A stretch of DNA of 64,000 nucleotides from Bin103 sp002238925 (GTDB lineage: Bacteria; Spirochaetota; Spirochaetia; SZUA-6; Bin103), in the NCBI GenBank assembly GCA_965208065.1, contig OZ242313.1, forward strand, positions 3,658,001-3,722,000, in the 5' to 3' direction. The notes beneath the pieces are model-generated. The model was not told the DNA's origin. It searched no databases and was given only the letters and a program-made list of their open reading frames with translations. Below are positions 1 to 8,714 of the stretch, piece by piece. Position 1 is the stretch's first letter. The number at the start of each line of letters is the position of its first letter. The position numbers and the translations under genes were made by a program.

Positions 1-1176
1 GAAGCCCATCAGTCGGCGCCAGGTCTTCTCCGCCTCCAACGCCAGCTTCCACACCATCGTCAGGGTCGCCGTCCGCGATCCGCAGCCCTTCGTCCGCCTG
101 GTCCGCAAGCGCACCGTCGCGTACGTCGACTCGATCGGGTTGCTGGTCCTCAGATGCACCCAGTGGGCCGCCGGAAACGCGTAGAAGCTGAACAACGACT
201 GCTCATCCCTGCGCAGGCATTCGACCGCCTTCGGATACTTGTCCGCCCATGCCTCGCAGAACTGGTCGTAGGCTGCCTTGGCCTTCTCCAGCGACGGCGC
301 CTGCCACATCTCGCGGACCATCGCCTTGCCTTTGCTCTGCACCGACTTCGGCATCTTGTCCAATACGTTGCCTGCCTTGTGGAACCAACAGGTCTGCTCG
401 CCCGTACCCGGATACACTTCCCGCAACGCCTTCCAGAACCCCAGCGCGCCGTCGGCCGTTGCCAGCCGCGGCCCGATCACCAGCCCGCGCCGCCGCACAC
501 CCAGCAGTATCTCTCGCCACGACGCCGCGCTCTCCCGATAGCCGTCGCTGACCGCCACCAGTTCCTTGTTGCCGTACTCGTCCGCCCCCATGATCACCAG
601 GATGCAACTGCGCTCCTCATCCAGCCGCACGTTCACATGCAGCCCGTCGGCCCACATATACACGTACCGCTTGCCGCTCAGGTCGCGCCGCGTCCACTGC
701 CTATACTCCTGCTCCCACACCGCCTTCAGCCGCACCACACTGTTCGCACTCAGCCCAGGCGCTCCTTCCCCCAGGATCGCCTTCAGCGCCTCCGAGAAGT
801 CCCCCGTCGACACTCCCTTCAGGTACAGCGCCGGAATCAGGCTGTCCACGCTCGCCACTCGCTTCAGGTAGCGCGGCAGGATCGCGCTGCTGAACCTCTC
901 TTCCCCTTGCTTGGCGAGTTGGCGATCATCCACCCGCGGTTGCTTGATCGGCACCCGGCCTATCCCGGTCACCAACTCCCGCTTTCGCATGTGCCCGTTC
1001 CGCACCACCGTCCGGTGGCCGTTTCCGTCCACCTTGTCGGCGTGCTTCTCGATGAACAACGCCACCTCAGCTTCCATCGCCTGGGCCAGCATCTGCTGCG
1101 CTCCCCGGCGTGCTAGTTCTTCCAGTACCGATCCAGGCCCTTGTGCCTCGATGTCCCTGAGCGTAATATTCTCCAC
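1..1176 (-). CDS. IS256-like (Mutator) family transposase, partial
   Basis: This is a DDE transposase of the IS256/Mutator class that moves the surrounding element. The frame is open from a GTG start at 1176 (MENITLRDIEAQG) to the window edge, about 390 residues, and only the last 30 or so residues are missing by comparison with the other copies. Family features include the RYLKRVASVDSLIPALYLKG segment and the run YMWADGLHVNVR, whose D is a likely catalytic residue. A C-terminal NPIESTYATVR block carries the likely catalytic E. It shows no internal stop, so it may be the functional copy among the three in the window. The GTG start is shared with the copy at 43693. Confidence 0.9.
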   Translation of the reverse strand, partial: MENITLRDIEAQGPGSVLEELARRGAQQMLAQAMEAEVALFIEKHADKVDGNGHRTVVRNGHMRKRELVTGIGRVPIKQPRVDDRQLAKQGEERFSSAILPRYLKRVASVDSLIPALYLKGVSTGDFSEALKAILGEGAPGLSANSVVRLKAVWEQEYRQWTRRDLSGKRYVYMWADGLHVNVRLDEERSCILVIMGADEYGNKELVAVSDGYRESAASWREILLGVRRRGLVIGPRLATADGALGFWKALREVYPGTGEQTCWFHKAGNVLDKMPKSVQSKGKAMVREMWQAPSLEKAKAAYDQFCEAWADKYPKAVECLRRDEQSLFSFYAFPAAHWVHLRTSNPIESTYATVRLRTRRTKGCGSRTATLTMVWKLALEAEKTWRRLMGF

Positions 1177-1263
1177 GAGCGTACTCCTCTTGATTCGGGG
1201 GTCGAATCTGTATTTCAGGGGGTACGCTCATTTTATCTCATCCACAACTTCTGATCATATCCC
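1..1263 (-). mobile_element. IS256-like element, copy 1 (cut by window edge)
   Basis: This is the promoter end of an IS256-like (Mutator-type) element; the other end lies outside the window. The terminal inverted repeat at about 1237-1263 reads inward from GGGATATGATCAG and matches the same end of the copies at 7498 and 43779. The boundary is set by three-way comparison: all three copies are alike up to CATATCCC and differ afterwards. The insertion removed the 5' part of the adjacent methyltransferase gene. Confidence 0.9.
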
Positions 1264-2111
1264 TTCACCGTGACGCCGTGCGTGTTCCGTTGCACGCGGC
1301 CAACGTCACGTCCAAATATCGGTACCAGGACGAAAGGGGGGTATATCGCACCGACAACCTCACTGCCAAAGGGTTGAGCGGAGGAGGGTACTACTACGAC
1401 TTCCATGGCCATCCTGGTCCATGGCGATACCCGGAGCAACGGATGCTGGCACTGGAAGCCGATGACCGGATATATCTACCGGCCAAGGCCGGAGGGGTGC
1501 CGGCCTTCAAGCGATACTTGGCGGACAACAAGGGCATGGTGCCGCCGGATGTTTGGAACGACATTCCGCCGGTGAACTCGCAAGCGGCGGAACGCACCGG
1601 CTACCCGACACAGAAACCGCTTGCGCTGCTGGATCGGATCATCCGGGCGTCGAGCAACCCCGGAGACTTGGTGCTGGACCCGTTCTGCGGCTGCGCTACG
1701 GCGTGCGTGGCGGCCGACAACCTGCAACGGGAATGGGTAGGGATCGACATATCGTCTAAAGCCGTGGAGCTGGTGCATATGCGCCTACGGGACACCCTAG
1801 GTGAGCTATACCATGCGGGCATGGTGACGGCGCGCAGTGACATACCGCAACGGACGGACACAGAAGCCCCGATCCCATACCGGCTGAACAAGCACGTACT
1901 GTTCGGCCAGCAGGAGGGCCTATGCGCCGGCTGCCGGTCGGAGTTGCCTTACCGCGCGTTCGAGGTAGACCACGTGATCCCACAGAGCCGGGGCGGGACC
2001 GACCATATAGACAACCTGCAACTGCTATGCTCGTCTTGCAACCGCATCAAGGGGAATCGCACCATGGAGTACCTGATGGCCCGCCTCGCGGAATTCCGTC
2101 GCTCAGCTTAG
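1264..2111 (+). pseudogene. 5'-truncated site-specific DNA methyltransferase fused to HNH nuclease domain
   Basis: The frame is open from the IS256-like boundary to a TAG at 2109-2111; the first usable start is a GTG at 1278. The first 165 or so residues look like the C-terminal half of a beta-class amino-methyltransferase: GYPTQKPLALLDRII followed by the SAM-binding motif DPFCGCATA and VGIDIS. In this class the catalytic DPPY motif precedes this point, so it has been lost. The last 75 residues form an HNH domain, CAGC, then EVDHVIPQSRGGTDHIDNLQLLC and CNRIKGN, with both zinc-type CxxC pairs and the central H/N residues intact. Such fusions are known from phage and restriction-modification settings. 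What remains cannot methylate, but the HNH part could still fold. Confidence 0.8.
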
Positions 2112-2548
2112 TCCACCAACGTGTACTGTCCAGTGTCCAACTTTCTGAAAAGCCCCGTGTGGTTCAAGACGACCCACAGGTACATCCGCTTGGTTTTCTC
2201 AGCGAGCGTCCGAAGGACAGGTACATCTTCGGACTCAATTATGTTGATAGCGACCTTGTGCGTGACGTCACTTCTATCATTCCGTCGCAGATAGTCCGCT
2301 AGCCATCTAGCGAGGTCGAGCTGCTTCGGAGTCACCCTAACCGCAGATGCTTCGGGAGGTCCATGATCCTCCCCCCCTTGCGATTCGGTACCAGTGGTCG
2401 TCTCCTGCTGTAGATGTCTGCGCACTCTCTGAAAGGCGTCCAGGGTCTCTTCCATCCGGACCAAATCAGCCTCTAACCTCTGGATATGCCGATCTAACTC
2501 TGCGAGCGTACTTGTCCCTACATGCTCCATTGAGTACAATACCTCCAA
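2108..2548 (-). CDS. Hypothetical protein, N-terminal coiled coil and C-terminal helical domain
   Basis: The 146-residue product is not recognised. Residues 12-48 (LAELDRHIQRLEADLVRMEE and on) form a likely coiled coil. A polar linker follows, then a C-terminal region (about 75-146) that reads like a winged-helix fold: KQLDLARWLADYLRRND, then TLAEKTKRMYLWVVLNHTG, then LFRKLDTGQYTLVD. The gene is convergent with the methyltransferase-HNH gene and their stop codons overlap by four bases (TTAG). They may have belonged to one restriction-type or accessory locus, but that is inference from position. Confidence 0.55.
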   Translation of the reverse strand: MEVLYSMEHVGTSTLAELDRHIQRLEADLVRMEETLDAFQRVRRHLQQETTTGTESQGGEDHGPPEASAVRVTPKQLDLARWLADYLRRNDRSDVTHKVAINIIESEDVPVLRTLAEKTKRMYLWVVLNHTGLFRKLDTGQYTLVD

Positions 2549-2789
2549 GTAATGTGGTCAGGTGGGTAGACCGTACCTAAGCGCGGTTTACCCTCCAAAG
2601 AAAAAGGGAAGGCGATGGCGGACCCCGTATCGAGACCACAATACGCTCCTTGAGCCGCCGGATGATTTCCCTCGACAGGATTGGCCGGCTAGCTCTCGCA
2701 ACGAAGCGTCCGCATGGGGTCTCCCCGCGCGGGCGCTTTGTTTGTCTTGCACAAGATACAATGTCTTGCAAGACGACGGCAAGCCGTGT
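2549..2789. other. Intergenic, no gene seen
   Basis: No convincing coding frame is present. A nine-base direct repeat TGTCTTGCA occurs twice about 20 bases apart near 2750-2778. The stretch ends at the left terminus of the second IS256-like element. Confidence 0.4.
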
Positions 2790-3152
2790 GGGATATTGTC
2801 AAGTGTTGTGGATGAGGGTCGAATCGCGAGCGCCGTCATCCCCTGATCCGGTTGCCTAAGCAGCTGCCTCCGTCAGCTCTCCGTCGACGAATTCCCGCCC
2901 CTCCATCACCAGCGGGATCAGTTTGAAGCCCATCTGAGGTGGTCCTGGTTCTTTGGACAGGTCAAGGGGCAGGTTAAGGTAGAATCAGTCGGTTGTCAGC
3001 CTGCCCGGCCGTGTCTGAATAACAGGTGGCGGTAACGGGGGTGGGGGTCTGGGGGCGGGGGTGGAGCGAGCCTGTGGATATGTGGAAAACTCCTCTCCGC
3101 TCACGCGCCCTTCGGCCTGCCGTGCCCTCGAAACCGGTCCCTTCGATGTTCG

Positions 3153-4013
3153 CTATGCCACCTCCCTCGTAGAGTCTGCCATGCCGTCCCGGTACGCCTC
3201 CGCGGGCGTGCGACCGGCCAGCGCCGAGTGCGGGCGCTCCTCGTTGTAGTAGTCGATCCATTCCCCGATCACGCGCTGTGCCTCGAACCCGTCGGCCAGC
3301 TCGTGCAGGTACACCGCCTCATACTTCAGCGACCGCCACAGGCGCTCGATGAACACGTTGTCCAGGCACCGACCGCGACCGTCCATCGAGCACCGCATGC
3401 CGGCGTGCTGCACCGCGGAGGTGAACGCGATGCTGGTGAACTGGCTGCCTTGGTCGGTGTTGAAGATCTCAGCACCGCCGAAGTGCTCCAGCGCGTCGGT
3501 CAACGCCTCCAGGCAGAACTTGGTGTCCATCGTGTTGCTCAGCCGCCACGCCAGCACCCGCCGGCTTGCCCAGTCCATGATCACCACCAGGTACAGGAAC
3601 CCACCCCGCACCGGGATGTAGGTGATGTCGGAACACCACGCGTGATTCGGTCGCTCAATCGTAAGCCCTCTCAGCAAATACGGGTACACTCGGTGGTCTG
3701 GGTTCGCGACCGTGGTGCGCGGCTTGCGGTAGATCGCCTCCAGCCCCAGCAGCCGCATCAGCCGCCGCACCCGATGCCGACCGACCGCCTCTCCCTCGCG
3801 CGCCAGATGGCGCACCATCTGGCGGCTGCCGTAGAACGGGTAGCGCAGGTACAGCTCGTCGATGCGGCGCATCAACGTCAGGGTCTGCGCGCTGTGGGCC
3901 GCCGGTCGGTAGTACAGCGTGGAGCGGCTCACTTCCAGCAGCCGGCACTGTCGGCTCACGCTCAGGCTCGGGTAATCGCGGGTGACCATCATGCGTCGCT
4001 GTGGTCCGGTCAA
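3153..4013 (-). CDS. IS3-family transposase OrfB (integrase catalytic domain)
   Basis: This 286-residue protein is the catalytic subunit of the IS3 element. It starts with an HTH_21-like region (SRSTLYYRP, then the R-H-R-V-R-R segment) and continues with an rve/integrase core. The DDE residues are visible: D in WCSDITYIPV, D in FNTDQGSQF and E in DNVFIERLWRSLK. The C-terminal signature YNEERPHSALAGRTPAEAY is typical of this family. The orfA stop overlaps the orfB ATG (ATGA at 4010-4013). The active enzyme in this family is usually the OrfAB fusion made by -1 frameshifting. No internal stop is seen, so it may be active. Confidence 0.95.
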   Translation of the reverse strand: MTGPQRRMMVTRDYPSLSVSRQCRLLEVSRSTLYYRPAAHSAQTLTLMRRIDELYLRYPFYGSRQMVRHLAREGEAVGRHRVRRLMRLLGLEAIYRKPRTTVANPDHRVYPYLLRGLTIERPNHAWCSDITYIPVRGGFLYLVVIMDWASRRVLAWRLSNTMDTKFCLEALTDALEHFGGAEIFNTDQGSQFTSIAFTSAVQHAGMRCSMDGRGRCLDNVFIERLWRSLKYEAVYLHELADGFEAQRVIGEWIDYYNEERPHSALAGRTPAEAYRDGMADSTREVA

Positions 4014-4294
4014 CTCCCGAGCCCGCGTGACAAAAAATCGCGCTCCACGGTCAACTCGCCGATCTTCGCGTGCAGGTCGTGGACGACCGCCTCATGGTCG
4101 CCCTGGCGGTGGTTGGTGCCGCGGGCGAACACCTCCTTCAGACCATCCTGGGCTTGCCGCTTCCAGCCGGATACCCGGCTCGGATGCACTTGGTGCTTGG
4201 CCGCGATCTCCTGGATCGTGCGGTCCCCGCGCAGTGCCTCCATCGCCACCCGCGCCTTGAACTCCGCTGTGAATCGACGCCTCTTCGTCGCCAT
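4010..4294 (-). CDS. IS3-family transposase OrfA (HTH_Tnp_1)
   Basis: The 94-residue DNA-binding subunit has an N-terminal helix-turn-helix: KRRRFTAEFKARVAMEAL, then TIQEIAAKHQVHPSRVSGWK. The C-terminal helix DLHAKIGELTVERDFL is the leucine-zipper-like dimerisation and fusion region. It normally binds the IS ends and is joined to OrfB by frameshifting. Confidence 0.93.
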   Translation of the reverse strand: MATKRRRFTAEFKARVAMEALRGDRTIQEIAAKHQVHPSRVSGWKRQAQDGLKEVFARGTNHRQGDHEAVVHDLHAKIGELTVERDFLSRGLGS

Positions 4295-5498
4295 CTCGTT
4301 GGCCCTCCTCCTGGCCAGGATTCTACCTTAAGCACCTGTCCAGTTTTTCGGGACCACCTCAATCAGTCGGCGCCAGGTCTTCTCCGCCTCCAACGCCAGC
4401 TTCCACACCATCGTCAGGGTCGCCGTCCGCGATCCGCAGCCCTTCGTCCGCCTGGTCCGCAAGCGCACCGTCGCGTACGTCGACTCGATCGGGTTGCTGG
4501 TCCTCAGATGCACCCAGTGGGCCGCCGGAAACGCGTAGAAGCTGAACAACGACTGCTCATCCCTGCGCAGGCATTCGACCGCCTTCGGATACTTGTCCGC
4601 CCACGCCTCGCAGAACTGGTCGTAGGCTGCCTTGGCCTTCTCCAGCGACGGCGCCTGCCACATCTCGCGGACCATCGCCTTGCCTTTGCTCTGCACCGAC
4701 TTCGGCATCTTGTCCAATACGTTGCCTGCCTTGTGGAACCAACAGGTCTGCTCGCCCGTACCCGGATACACTTCCCGCAACGCCTTCCAGAACCCCAGCG
4801 CGCCGTCGGCCGTTGCCAGCCGCGGCCCGATCACCAGCCCGCGCCGCCGCAGACCCAGCAGTATCTCTCGCCACGACGCCGCGCTCTCCCGATAGCCGTC
4901 GCTGACCGCCACCAGTTCCTTGTTGCCGTACTCGTCCGCCCCCATGATCACCAGGATACAACTGCGCTCCTCATCCAGCCGCACGTTCACATGCAGCCCG
5001 TCGGCCCACATATACACGTACCGCTTGCCGCTCAGGTCGCGCCGCGTCCACTGCCTATACTCCTGCTCCCACACCGCCTTCAGCCGCACCACACTGTTCG
5101 CACTCAGCCCAGGCGCTCCTTCCCCCAGGATCGCCTTCAGCGCCTCCGAGAAGTCCCCCGTCGACACTCCCTTCAGGTACAGCGCCGGAATCAGGCTGTC
5201 CACGCTCGCCACTCGCTTCAGGTAGCGCGGCAGGATCGCGCTGCTGAACCTCTCTTCCCCTTGCTTGGCGAGTTGGCGATCATCCACCCGCGGTTGCTTG
5301 ATCGGCACCCGGCCTATCCCGGTCACCAACTCCCGCTTTCGCATGTGCCCGTTCCGCACCACCGTCCGGTGGCCGTTTCCGTCCACCTTGTCGGCGTGCT
5401 TCTCGATGAACAACGCCACCTCAGCTTCCATCGCCTGGGCCAGCATCTGCTGCGCTCCCCGGCGTGCTAGTTCTTCCAGTACCGATCCAGGCCCTTGT

Positions 5499-7373
5499 GA
5501 GCCAATTGCGCTGTTCGTAATTGCCATGGAGGCAATGAGATAGGAGTTGGGCGAATTTTCTTTACCCCACGACCGAGGTGATTTCGCTGTCCGAAAGTAC
5601 AATGCAGGCGATGAGATGGCACGGGAGGGGATTTATTACCCCACAAGCTGCGCGAGCGCCGCAGCATGCAGCGCGCCGCTGGAAACGCCCCGATGATACA
5701 TCGTAAATATTTATCTACAAAATAATTGACGGCTCTCCTGTAACTCGCCACAATGGCCAGTGAACACCAATTCACAACAGGAGAACCGCCGATGGCTACT
5801 ATATCAGAACCTTTCCTTTTCCGTTGGGACTGCCTCGACCAGCTCGGTGATCTCGAGCGTCTGAAGCTGGTGCTCGACGTCCTCCCCGACGAATCGTTGA
5901 TGCAACTGCTGGAAACCGGGCGCGGGCGCGGGCGCAACGATTACCCGGTGCGCCCGATGTGGAACTCGCTGATCGCCGGCTTCGTGTTCCAACATCCCAG
6001 CATCGCCGCCCTGCGGCGCGAGTTGCTGCGCAACGGACAGTTGCGAGACCTGTGCGGGTTCGACCCGTTCGCGGGCGCGGCGGCGGTGCCCAGCGAATTC
6101 GCCTACACCCGCTTTCAGCACCAAGTGCGCAAGCAGCAAGGGCAGGTCGATGAGATGTTCCACCGCGCCCTCGACGAACTCCGGATCGAGCTACCGGATC
6201 TGGGCCAGGTACAGGCGCTGGACGGCAAGGAGTTGCACTCCCTGGCCAACGGCGAGAGCAGCTATCCGCTGCCCAAGGATAAGGGAAAGCAAGACACCGA
6301 CGGGCGCCGCGACCGGGATGCCGATTGGGGCGTCAAGGGCTCGGGCAAGAAGAAACACTACTGGTTCGGCTACCTGTTGCACCTGGTGGTGGACGCCACC
6401 TACGAATTGCCGCTGGCGTTCGAGGTCACCAAGGCGTCGACCGGTGAGCAGCCGCAGGCGCAGCGGCTGCTTGATCAGATGCACGAGCGTCATCCCGAAC
6501 TGCTGGAACGGTGCGGTCGCATGAGCGCCGACAAGGGCTACGACGACCACAAGCTGATCAACCGGCTGTGGCAACAACATCAGATCAAGCCGATCATCGA
6601 CGTGCGCAATTGCTGGCAGGACGGGGAGCACGAAGAAGACGGCGTGGTCACCAAGCTGGTGAGCGGCCAGGACAACGTGATCTATACCTTCGACGGCCAA
6701 GTCTCCTGCGTGTGCCCGCAGACCGGCACCGAACACCGCATGGCGTACGGCGGCTTCGAGCGCGATCGCGAGACGCTCAAGTACCGCTGTCCGGCGCGCT
6801 ACTCGGGGATCACCTGCGCGGGAATGGATCAGTGTCCGGTGAGCGACGCGGTGCGCATCCCGCTGGGCGAGGATCGGCGCGTGTTCACGCCGGTGGCGCG
6901 TTCCAGCTACCGGTGGCAGGACTACTACGACGAGCGCGGTGCGGTGGAGCGGGTCAACAGCCGGTTGGCGGGCGGGTTCGGATTCGAGCGTCCGGGCATC
7001 CGCGGGCTGGCGAAGATGCACCTGCGCGTCACCATGGCGATGACGATCATGCTGGCGATGGCCCTGGGGCGCATCCGGGCTGGCCAACCTGAGCACCTGC
7101 GGAGTCTGGTCAGACCCGCCTGACCGGCGACACTCGCCGGTCACCAGAGAAAACTCACATCCCGCCGACCGCAAGCCGGCACCGGTCCGCCCTGAGCGGT
7201 CCGTGCACACCACTGGTGAGCCTGATTTCGCCTCGGCGAGAGTCCCGGACCACCGATTCTGACCGCGTCCGGCGCATGGAAACCGCCAGCGCGGCCGCCT
7301 ACGGCCCGTCCGCATCGCCGCCAGCGCCGATCATTCGTCCAACCGCGCTGAAAACCCTACAGCGCAATTGCCT
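5499..7373 (+). mobile_element. 1.9 kb DDE insertion sequence, copy 1, inserted in IS256-like copy 2
   Basis: The element is 1875 bases. Its ends share CAATTGCGCTGT: GAGCCAATTGCGCTGT at 5499 and the inverse of AGGCAATTGCGCTGT at 7373. It is flanked by a perfect 6-base duplication CCTTGT (5493-5498 and 7374-7379). Comparison with the uninterrupted gene in copy 1 (1130-1150) confirms the original site. A second copy lies inverted at 21183-23058. The transposase resembles the IS5/IS1182/IS4 broad group, but I cannot name the family from the 6-base duplication. Confidence 0.93.
5792..7123 (+). CDS. DDE transposase (IS4/IS5/IS1182-like)
   Basis: The product is 443 residues from the ATG at 5792, chosen because AGGAG lies 8 bases upstream; an in-frame ATG 39 bases earlier lacks such a site. 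The N-terminal region (PMWNSLIAGFVFQHPSIAAL) is DUF772-like. Catalytic residues are visible as D in QALDGKELHSL, D in MSADKGYDDHKL and E in ERGAVERVNSRLAGGFGFER. A cysteine cluster (SCVCPQTG, then YRCPARYSGITC, then MDQCP) sits between the second D and the E. It is almost identical to the copy at 21433-22764, so transposition was recent. Confidence 0.92.
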   Translation: MATISEPFLFRWDCLDQLGDLERLKLVLDVLPDESLMQLLETGRGRGRNDYPVRPMWNSLIAGFVFQHPSIAALRRELLRNGQLRDLCGFDPFAGAAAVPSEFAYTRFQHQVRKQQGQVDEMFHRALDELRIELPDLGQVQALDGKELHSLANGESSYPLPKDKGKQDTDGRRDRDADWGVKGSGKKKHYWFGYLLHLVVDATYELPLAFEVTKASTGEQPQAQRLLDQMHERHPELLERCGRMSADKGYDDHKLINRLWQQHQIKPIIDVRNCWQDGEHEEDGVVTKLVSGQDNVIYTFDGQVSCVCPQTGTEHRMAYGGFERDRETLKYRCPARYSGITCAGMDQCPVSDAVRIPLGEDRRVFTPVARSSYRWQDYYDERGAVERVNSRLAGGFGFERPGIRGLAKMHLRVTMAMTIMLAMALGRIRAGQPEHLRSLVRPA

Positions 7374-7498
7374 CCTTGTGCCTCGATGTCCCTGAGCGTA
7401 ATATTCTCCACGAGCGTACTCCTCTTGATTCGGGGGTCGAATCTGTATTTCAGGGGGTACGCTCATTTTATCTCATCCACAACTTCTGATCATATCCC

Positions 7499-7612
7499 GC
7501 GATGGCGGCCGGGCTGGCGGATCGGCCGCGGACGCTGGAGCAGCTCGTCGAACTGATTGATGAGCGGGCTCCGGCGGTCCGGTATGCCCGGACTTACCAG
7601 AAGCGAGCGTCT
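7499..7612 (+). pseudogene. C-terminal remnant, possibly of an IS1-type transposase
   Basis: A 37-residue frame, MAAGLADRPRTLEQLVELID and on, runs from the IS256-like boundary to TGA at 7610-7612. The start of this tail (AMAAGL.D) resembles the C-terminus of IS1-family transposases. Everything before it is missing, presumably lost when the IS256-like element inserted or recombined. The family call rests on a short motif. Confidence 0.4.
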
Positions 7613-8098
7613 TGAGTTGACAATACCGTCCACCATCGATATCAAACGAAGCGGCCACGATGACCTGAGCAGGGCGAAGCTCAGCGATACGGCCGCTCGA
7701 CTGGGCGTGCCCTCGATTGACCGCCACCAGTCCCTCGGGGGGATGCCCGGACGGCGCTGGCGGTCGCACGTGAGCTCGCGAAGGTTGACGATGGCTGACG
7801 GTGCTGATCGACCGAGTCACTCAACATTTGTTGAGTATTGGGAAATCGTGTCAAGCCCTAAGGTAAATATTCCGATAATATGTAGTTGGGTGTGTTGACA
7901 GCAGCCCAGAGATGCCTCAGAATCGAGGGTAGGGGTTCTCTGTTGATCTCAACGTTGTGCCTGCCTTGGAAGCTCACGTCGTCAGTCGAGCCAGATACTG
8001 AGCATAGATACTAAGCATCATGTAGCTGCTTCCCGATAATGGGAAGCGCTGCGCATGTGTAATTGCGCACGTATTTTATTGACAGGGAGATCAGCCCT
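7613..8098. other. Intergenic region with a palindrome and a hairpin
   Basis: No convincing gene is seen in 486 bases. At 7819-7836 there is a perfect 8+8 base palindrome, ACTCAACA-TT-TGTTGAGT, which looks like an operator. At 8028-8047 a 7-base stem with a 6-base loop (GCTTCCC/GGGAAGC) lies 50 bases before the next gene and could be an operator or an attenuator. Confidence 0.4.
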
Positions 8099-8683
8099 AT
8101 GTACGTGTTCGTATTCTTAGTCGTCTGTGTAGCGGCAGCTATCGTGTCTGTCGTCATGGTATTCAGAGCCTGCGTCAGCTTTCGGATACGAATAGTTGAG
8201 GGAACCAACGATGACGCTCAGGCCATCGAACGGTTCCTTGACCTGGTTCGCACGATGAAGAGAGAGATCGTGATCCATGACGACGGTGATCGTGGTCCCA
8301 CGTTGTACAGGGATCCCAAGGTCATTCGAGCTCTTGCTGATCGTCTGAAGGATGGCGCCCAAGCGAAGGTCTTGTTCAACGTTGATGAACCTAATGGACT
8401 TAAGAAACTAGTCAGGGAGTATGGCGATCAGTTGCAAGTTTACATCTTGCCCGAGGACACTGACTGGCGCAGTGATGAGCATTTCAAGATCATTGATCAG
8501 GGAAGGAAGGCGTACCTATCAAGACACCTTGATGACGGCACTAGGAAATACCGCTTGGTTGACTGCACCAAGGTGCCAAGGACTGGGAGAAGAATCTTCG
8601 CTAACCGCATGAAACACTTCGAGGCCGGTATCGGAGTAGCGACGCGATTAGTTATTGAGGACACGGCCCCTGTCACCTGCTGA
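8099..8683 (+). CDS. Membrane-anchored PLD-like protein (hypothetical)
   Basis: The 194-residue product has one N-terminal transmembrane helix (residues 1-24, MYVFVFLVVCVAAAIVSVVM) followed by a soluble domain. The soluble part reads like half of a phospholipase-D fold: strand-rich segments KREIVIHDD, AKVLFNVDEP and LQVYILPED, then EHFKIIDQGRKAYLS. That last segment resembles an HKD box with spacing HxKxxD rather than the usual HxK(x4)D. Catalysis is therefore doubtful, or the protein only binds. The ATG at 8099 starts the membrane segment directly; an upstream in-frame start at 8063 would add a polar tail. It overlaps or abuts a second small membrane gene, and both are less GC-rich than the flanks, so they may have arrived together. 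Confidence 0.6.
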   Translation: MYVFVFLVVCVAAAIVSVVMVFRACVSFRIRIVEGTNDDAQAIERFLDLVRTMKREIVIHDDGDRGPTLYRDPKVIRALADRLKDGAQAKVLFNVDEPNGLKKLVREYGDQLQVYILPEDTDWRSDEHFKIIDQGRKAYLSRHLDDGTRKYRLVDCTKVPRTGRRIFANRMKHFEAGIGVATRLVIEDTAPVTC

Positions 8684-8714
8684 CCTGCTCCCTCCGACGC
8701 AGTATTACATAGTG

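Larger units (their letters stand above)
2935..4361 (-). mobile_element. IS3-family insertion sequence, complete, inserted in IS256-like copy 2
   Basis: The element is 1427 bases. Its terminal inverted repeats begin TGAGGTGGTCC at both ends and share GGACAGGT and AAGGTAGAATC further in. It is flanked by a 3-base target duplication ATC (2932-2934 and 4362-4364), which is typical of the family. Two overlapping minus-strand frames, orfA and orfB, fill it. Confidence 0.95.
2856..7411 (-). pseudogene. IS256-like transposase gene interrupted twice
   Basis: The gene starts with a GTG at 7411 and reads 11 codons before the 1.9 kb DDE element enters at the A-Q-G codons. It resumes at 5492 and runs to 4365, where the IS3 element splits the codons for RRLM. 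The last 25 residues, ending ELTEAAA, lie at 2856-2931. In the middle part the frame is intact. Readthrough from the DDE element end would give a chimeric start (MYFRTAKSPRS), which is an accident of insertion. It cannot make normal transposase. Confidence 0.9.
2790..7498 (-). mobile_element. IS256-like element, copy 2, broken by two nested insertion sequences
   Basis: The termini are GGGATATTGTCAAG at 2790 and the matching inverted end at 7498; over 27 bases 22 match. Subtracting the IS3 element (1427 bases plus a 3-base duplication) and the DDE element (1875 plus a 6-base duplication) leaves 1398 bases, almost exactly the 1397 of the copy at 42383-43779. This confirms the nested reading. 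The outer element shows no matching 8-9 base duplication at its flanks, so later recombination or deletion probably removed one original flank. Confidence 0.92.

Noticed and set aside
154..1116. Arg/His/Leu-rich plus-strand frames over the IS256-like transposase copies (also 4070-5470 and 42671-43858)
   Set aside because: They are antisense shadows of the minus-strand transposase, identical between copies because the element is repeated.
4328..5602. Apparent 424-residue IS256-like transposase with start MYFRTAKSPRS
   Set aside because: Its N-terminus comes from the DDE element end and its C-terminus from the IS3 end; it is an interrupted gene, not a natural variant.
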